Shown in pieces: positions 60,301 to 64,000 of a stretch of 64,000 nucleotides of DNA; positions within the stretch are counted from its first letter, which is position 1, and every line of letters starts with the position of its first letter. The DNA is from Paenisporosarcina indica (GTDB lineage Bacteria > Bacillota > Bacilli > Bacillales_A > Planococcaceae), in the NCBI RefSeq assembly GCF_001939075.1, contig NZ_MPTA01000001.1, forward strand, positions 868,001-932,000, written 5' to 3'. The position numbers and the translations under genes were made by a program. Under the pieces are notes generated by a model. The model had not been told where the DNA came from. It saw nothing but the letters and a program-made list of their open reading frames with translations, and searched no databases.

Positions 60301-62349
60301 ACTGTCTTCTGAAATTTCATTCAATTTATAGTAATTTGCACTGCCTTGGATGGAGTCATATTTCCGGTTAATTACATAGGAAGTTATTTTATCCTTCTCA
60401 GTAATTTTTGTCGTATAAGTGTAGGAATTAGAGTAGTAGCCATTCATGTTTGGATCATAATTAAATGATTTTAAGTTACTCTCTAACTTTTCACCATTAT
60501 TGTAAGTGATTCCATCATTTCGATTGAGAACTCTATATGTTTCATTAACTGCACTATTTCCTATGTTTTTCTTAAAAGGAATTCCTTCATAGCTATAGTC
60601 AGTTTTTAAGCCGGTTGGATGTGTAATTCCCACTAATAATACATATGGATTTACAGCAAAAGGAGTAGTTCCTAGTAAATTAAATTTTGCTTCCTTTATA
60701 TTGTAATCATAAGTAGTCTTTCTACCCATTTGATCATCTACATGTTTTAATATTTCGACTTTTCCATCTGGGCTCTTTTGTTTTGAATAGATTACTACTT
60801 TATCCCCTTGAGTGAGTCTTACTTCCGTTTCCGAATATGCGATAGAGATTTTATTGTTTATACTGTTTTCAATTTCTGAAAGAACCTCTTTATACAAGGG
60901 ATGAGTACTATATTTAAATTGTATATAATTATCATACGAATCTTTAATTTTTAGTAAATTACCACTTTGACTAAAATAATAAGTTGTTCCTTCTAGTGTC
61001 TTTACAGCATATTTAGATGACACCTGATTGACAGTTTGGGTTGCATCTAACGTGAAAGTTAAATCTTTCCAAGGGTAGCCCTTCAATTGATTATTTACTA
61101 TTTCATAGGATCCTCTATCTCCAAAATGCAATATTGTGGAATTATTTTCATTTTGAATATAAGGAATATCCCAAGTCCAGCCTTTTCCAAGTGGGAATTT
61201 GTTATCTATAAAACTCTTACTAGTTTTGTTAGTGTATTCAGGCTCTGTGCCAGCAGCGTAAGATTTAACTGTAGGTGAAGGATTATTTCCAACAACATAC
61301 AGGTAACGATAACTAGAATCAGTACCGTACCAAATACTGCTGTGAAAATAATTGTCAAAATACTTTCCATTTTTCAAATCATTTTTGACGATCTCAGCTT
61401 CAGCTGGATTATCAAAGCCGTCTAATTTGTCTGGGAATATTCGAGATGCAGGACTTTCTAAATTTTGTGATGAATCTTCATATACAGTGTTTGTACCTTT
61501 TGCAAATGTTGTATAACGATCATATGTTTTATTACCAGTTTTGGCACATGTAGCATCATCTTTCGCACCACTTCCTAGTTTTGTACCTTGTACCCAATGT
61601 TTCACTGCTGCGCTTTTGGTGTAATATGCTCCAGAAAATCTAGGTGTTCCATCTACGTTAAAACTATTTTTTAACGAATTGTCTTTACAACTATGAGTAG
61701 TTATTTGATTATAAACTTCACCTTTAGATACATATGCTTGTGTTTCTTTATATACTTCTGTATCAAACTCAACTGAGTATTTATAGGCAGTATAATATTG
61801 TTCGTCTATGGTCATATCGTAATATTGAGCTTGATTGGTACTGTATGTTCTTTTCAAATCGAAAGACAAGCCATTCCTACCAACCAAGGTTAAATCTTCT
61901 TCCATTATGGACAGTGAACCGTCCAAAGTTGAAATGTTCTCATAGTCATCTCCAATGGAAAATGGAGCCTGGTTTTCACCAGTTTTAATATACCTTAATT
62001 TTTTCAGTCCATCTTCACTTGAAGTCCCATTTGACGTGAATTGGGTCAATTCAACATTTGGCATAGATTTAGAAACTTTAATGTCACTGACTGCTTCTTT
62101 TGAAATATTTACCGCTGTATGCGGATAAATATTTATTGCTGTTTCTAAAACCAGGCCAGTTAAATTTTTTCTCTTTAACACTTCGGATATTTCTTCCTCT
62201 GTAAACCCTTTGTTAATTAATGTTGTTCTTTCTGTGTCATTTAGCGTTCCCTCAATTTCTTCTGCTTTAGACTGTTCTAATGGTATAAGAAACCCTGAAA
62301 GCATAATTAAAAGACACATAATCAATTTTAATAGTTTATTTAAATACAA
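57328..62349 (-). CDS. RHS/YD-repeat polymorphic toxin, secreted
   Basis: About 1673 residues. Signal sequence (LLKLIMCLLIMLSGFLIPL) at the start, then a DUF6531-like region (LTLVGRNGLSFDLKRTYS), over twenty YD repeats (GYQYDKLDRLTTITHPD, YEYDYLGNVMKVTYPD) and the RHS core end (LQYLRSRWYDPSLGRFLNED). The last ~130 residues, after NPLIYKDPTGE, are variable; GKQGKHVIGHPN...GVELTQKAWVNG...GNIHGYPVF resembles small nuclease-type toxin domains (type 50-like, tentative). TTG 62349 is chosen because TAGGGGGAAG lies 7 bases upstream; the ATG at 62373 would be upstream of that site. The toxin is encased in the YD shell and used between competing cells. Confidence 0.9.
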   Translation of the reverse strand: MYLNKLLKLIMCLLIMLSGFLIPLEQSKAEEIEGTLNDTERTTLINKGFTEEEISEVLKRKNLTGLVLETAINIYPHTAVNISKEAVSDIKVSKSMPNVELTQFTSNGTSSEDGLKKLRYIKTGENQAPFSIGDDYENISTLDGSLSIMEEDLTLVGRNGLSFDLKRTYSTNQAQYYDMTIDEQYYTAYKYSVEFDTEVYKETQAYVSKGEVYNQITTHSCKDNSLKNSFNVDGTPRFSGAYYTKSAAVKHWVQGTKLGSGAKDDATCAKTGNKTYDRYTTFAKGTNTVYEDSSQNLESPASRIFPDKLDGFDNPAEAEIVKNDLKNGKYFDNYFHSSIWYGTDSSYRYLYVVGNNPSPTVKSYAAGTEPEYTNKTSKSFIDNKFPLGKGWTWDIPYIQNENNSTILHFGDRGSYEIVNNQLKGYPWKDLTFTLDATQTVNQVSSKYAVKTLEGTTYYFSQSGNLLKIKDSYDNYIQFKYSTHPLYKEVLSEIENSINNKISIAYSETEVRLTQGDKVVIYSKQKSPDGKVEILKHVDDQMGRKTTYDYNIKEAKFNLLGTTPFAVNPYVLLVGITHPTGLKTDYSYEGIPFKKNIGNSAVNETYRVLNRNDGITYNNGEKLESNLKSFNYDPNMNGYYSNSYTYTTKITEKDKITSYVINRKYDSIQGSANYYKLNEISEDSTDSKLVLDFVYESNKHNPNPIKTTKTFEKKSNSQKSILFVTETQYNDYGQIISERNELGFQSRYEYDPNTQLLTGITEPLTSTKAKYTKYERNAKGSITKETIYENNSLGKVLSNTIYGDYDAYGNSRSEVTTSAGKTYTRTFDYGPTYSNAFLTKEIRYVKDLNSEEKQLTVQASYYPETGNLKSIIDGKGNITGYQYDKLDRLTTITHPDSSTLVYMYNDENNRIETKDELGNITFEEWNPIGWKVKEGIKLGDIYDARSVMHYNETGDLISSSNALGQETQYEYDFMNRITKETNPLGNARTTQYDDILNLQTLTDEEGNRVTQNFDAAGRTIKDTEFFTDSNRTKEFTYDNMSNVLTEKDAKGRLTYFEYDVLGNLVSVTMPNGEITRYEYDYLGNVMKVTYPDHTFSSKKFDESGRMLSKTDINQKSSTYQYDNNDQLIQSTDRNGNQHKYVYNNRNWLTKVDTLKENIIVDTVEYEYYLNGARKSMDDATGLTKYAYNLEGNMLDMVYPDGKSISYQYDKKGNKKEIVSPFNKKIVYEYNEQNLIKKLGVEEDPDLVTYDYLANGQLQNKNQANGLTSFYTFNHSNLTEVKQLSSLGEVLNNGIYQYDLNKNIEEITAPEEVSSFTYDQLNRVESNSQGTETYEYDKKGNRSLLDSEKLPTIENRTYEYDSNNRLIKVTTDESQIEYRYNGDGLLYEKESGNQITRYYYDGDVLIAEAAVHNGQSVLKNHYVTGNDKELLIDAHQQLYFYTTDGLENIIELRDETGKSVNKYRYDMWGNPIITEEEVYNSLHYSGEVWEESTGLQYLRSRWYDPSLGRFLNEDSFEGTFDTPLSLNKYTYVEQNPLIYKDPTGEEKKNVGDPTIGGIGNAKVIKNPPKAPPKTYAGIPSQGLVGNVKGAPKVDAGKQGKHVIGHPNNTNKNKSVWNSGENGVELTQKAWVNGTTVKPDGSVRTFDFGKRIGPCGETKIKVHMDSAGNIHGYPVF

Positions 62350-62431
62350 ATTTCTTCCCCCTACAATCCTCATGTTTGTATATCGAGCTAATTATAGGTG
62401 ATAAATTTTGACAATTCTATCAAATTCGACC

Positions 62432-62473
62432 GACAAATAACGACAAAATAAACGTTTTTTGTCGTTATTTGTC
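62432..62473. promoter_or_regulatory. 17-bp perfect inverted repeat in a divergent intergenic region
   Basis: GACAAATAACGACAAAA and TTTTGTCGTTATTTGTC around 8 nt, between the divergent RHS gene and the gene at 62548. A shared operator is the simplest reading; part of the motif recurs as GACCGACAAATAACGAC. Confidence 0.75.
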
Positions 62474-62547
62474 TAAACATTGATACTATTCAAATCTTTC
62501 CGAACAATATATAGTTAGTGAGAAAAACTATCTAAGGAGTAAATAAA

Positions 62548-64000
62548 TTGAAAAAGACTTTAGGAACTATCTTTACAGTATTCTTATCTTTAATTTTCTT
62601 AACAGCAACAACATCCTATGCAGCGAATTTAGAATATGTTTATGATGCCAGCAACAAATTAATCGAGATAAAGGAAAATGATGAGATTGCCGTTCGATTT
62701 GAATATGATCTTAATGGCAATCTTTTAAGTCAGAACGTTCAATCTCTAAAGGCACCCCAAAATCTAAAAGCCATATTTGTTAATGATAAAACCTCAAAAA
62801 TAAGTTGGGACAAAGTAACTGGTGCCACTACCTACGATGTCCACGTTAATAATGATGCCTCATTTAGTACAAATGAGAATTCAGCAATTATATCTCTTTC
62901 ACCAACAACTACTACATACGATGTGAAAATAAAGGCTAAGAATAGCTTTACACAAAGTGAGTTCGGCGAAATTCTTTCATTTAAAGCCGCGCCAGCACCT
63001 CCAACGGATTTAGCGGTTAGTAATATCCAGGAAACAGCAATAACATTATCTTGGAGCGCTTCTGCTGGTGCTCAGGAGTACCAAGTTTACTACGCTCATC
63101 CAAACGGCATCGTTCCGCTGAACGCCGGAAAAACTGCGGAGACAAAATTTACAATAAATGACCTTAACCATGGAACAGGTTATAAATTCCTTGTAGTAGC
63201 AATTAGTGGTAACCTCAAGAGTTCTTTTAGTGAGCCAATTATGAGTTACACAGCTATGACCGCTCCTTTTTTGGATAACAGTGAACCGAATGACAGTTTA
63301 GAACAAGCATCCTTAATAAAACCTAATATAAGATACGATTCTTATATTAGTTCTGAAACTGATATAGATTACTATAAAATCGAACCTATCGGACTTAATA
63401 ACTCGTTGTTTGTTCAGATTAATGCTACAAATAGAAACTATGTGTTAGAAGTTATACAAAGTGGCGTGAGTAGATGGACAACAAAGTCAAATCAGAATGG
63501 AATAACATTGCCTGTTACTTCTTCCGTGTCATTTAAAGTAAAAGGGGATTTTTCTTATTCCACTAAAGAAAGCTATAACCTAACATACACTCTTCAAAAT
63601 ACAACAACAGTTTGTCCGCCAAGAATGATCTGTAAACCTCCTATAGATCCACCTGTTGCGGCTTCAATTATGATGAAATCACTAGATTTACATGAGGAAT
63701 TATATGATATTAATATTGTGACTGATATTTATTCTTCGGATTATGATAAACGACTACTCGCTTATCATTTTATTAGTGGCACAGGTACGCCAGAAGATAT
63801 TGATGCTTTAGAGCAGATTAAAGAGAATAGTACTTTAACCGAAGATAGAGACATTATCGATTGGACAATCGCTAAAATTGCTTATACCCATTATAACGAA
63901 CAGCCAAATACTGTTTTACGATATCTAGATTCTTTAGTTCTTGTCGAGAACAGTGAAATACAAGCATGGTTAATGCCGGTCCTTCAAGAATTGTTTGGTG
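62548..64000 (+). CDS. Secreted FN3/PPC-domain protein (partial, runs off window)
   Basis: 484 codons visible. TTG start with AAGGAG 8 bases upstream. Signal peptide KKTLGTIFTVFLSLIFLTAT ends in SYAA. Then one YD-like repeat (LEYVYDASNKLIEIKEND), two fibronectin type III domains (SISW-type strands: LKAIFVNDKTSKISWDKV and LAVSNIQETAITLSWSAS), and a PPC-like domain (EPNDSLEQASLI...SETDIDYYKIEP). A helical region follows. Surface or secreted; the YD element and divergent position link it to the RHS toxin, perhaps as partner or surface receptor/carrier. Confidence 0.8.
   Translation, partial: MKKTLGTIFTVFLSLIFLTATTSYAANLEYVYDASNKLIEIKENDEIAVRFEYDLNGNLLSQNVQSLKAPQNLKAIFVNDKTSKISWDKVTGATTYDVHVNNDASFSTNENSAIISLSPTTTTYDVKIKAKNSFTQSEFGEILSFKAAPAPPTDLAVSNIQETAITLSWSASAGAQEYQVYYAHPNGIVPLNAGKTAETKFTINDLNHGTGYKFLVVAISGNLKSSFSEPIMSYTAMTAPFLDNSEPNDSLEQASLIKPNIRYDSYISSETDIDYYKIEPIGLNNSLFVQINATNRNYVLEVIQSGVSRWTTKSNQNGITLPVTSSVSFKVKGDFSYSTKESYNLTYTLQNTTTVCPPRMICKPPIDPPVAASIMMKSLDLHEELYDINIVTDIYSSDYDKRLLAYHFISGTGTPEDIDALEQIKENSTLTEDRDIIDWTIAKIAYTHYNEQPNTVLRYLDSLVLVENSEIQAWLMPVLQELFG

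Noticed and set aside
1-64000. tRNA, rRNA and riboswitches
   Set aside because: No cloverleaf, rRNA-like or known riboswitch core was recognised by eye; a covariance search would be needed to exclude small RNAs.

Overview
The window looks like a chromosomal segment of a low-G+C, spore-forming Bacillales species (Bacillaceae or close kin). Evidence: strong AGGAGG-type ribosome sites, frequent TTG and GTG starts, an adhB/spore-coat gene cluster, a FosB-type thiol transferase, a YfiT-like DinB enzyme, a UvrX-type polymerase behind a LexA box, and SigV/SigX-like sigma/anti-sigma pairs. The species cannot be named from the sequence alone.

Layout. 0-15.4 kb is mostly ordinary chromosome: an M28 peptidase lipoprotein, an ECF sigma/anti-sigma pair, DinB and HAD proteins, a MarR regulator with its operator, an S9 peptidase and an acyl-CoA-synthetase/SDR operon. 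A few copies of a palindromic repeat already occur here. 15.8-52.3 kb is a mosaic of small, mostly single-gene units, nearly all on the minus strand. Many are followed directly after the stop codon by a 60-130 bp imperfect palindrome with constant ends (AACTAAC...GTTAGTT) and a variable middle. Embedded in it are conserved-looking operons (adhB with coat genes, 30.3-32.1 kb; a sigma/anti-sigma/ABC-transporter operon, 34.7-39.3 kb; an ECF42-like sigma with a YCII partner, 43.8-45.6 kb). 50.5-56.7 kb is a plasmid-, phage- or ICE-like patch: RadC-like protein, an autoregulated small gene with twin operators, UvrX, long hairpins and an IS3 remnant. 56.7-64 kb carries an RHS/YD-repeat polymorphic toxin with a candidate immunity gene, and a divergent FN3/PPC surface protein cut by the window edge.

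Main proposal. The repeats, gene units and two plus-strand tyrosine-recombinase genes are arranged like an integron. Each recombinase gene (22403 and 26768) has, 77-78 bp upstream of its start, one isolated simple site (AACTAAC, 7-8 nt, GTTAG). Minus-strand gene units then run away from it, each ending in a double site (two inverted simple sites around a variable hairpin), which is the architecture of attI versus attC. The shortest double site, 18799-18858, is 60 bp. Typical cassette cargo is present: fosB, GNAT acetyltransferases, an Imm53-like immunity gene, a beta-lactamase-like pseudogene, CPCC proteins and many unknowns. The recombinase lacks the IntI-specific extra segment and looks Xer-like, so this would be a non-classical, possibly undescribed Bacillales cassette system. 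Both recombinase genes are broken here (one by a single extra A, the other by deletions), so the platform appears inactive unless the first lesion is a sequencing error or recoding. No rRNA, tRNA or CRISPR array was recognised.
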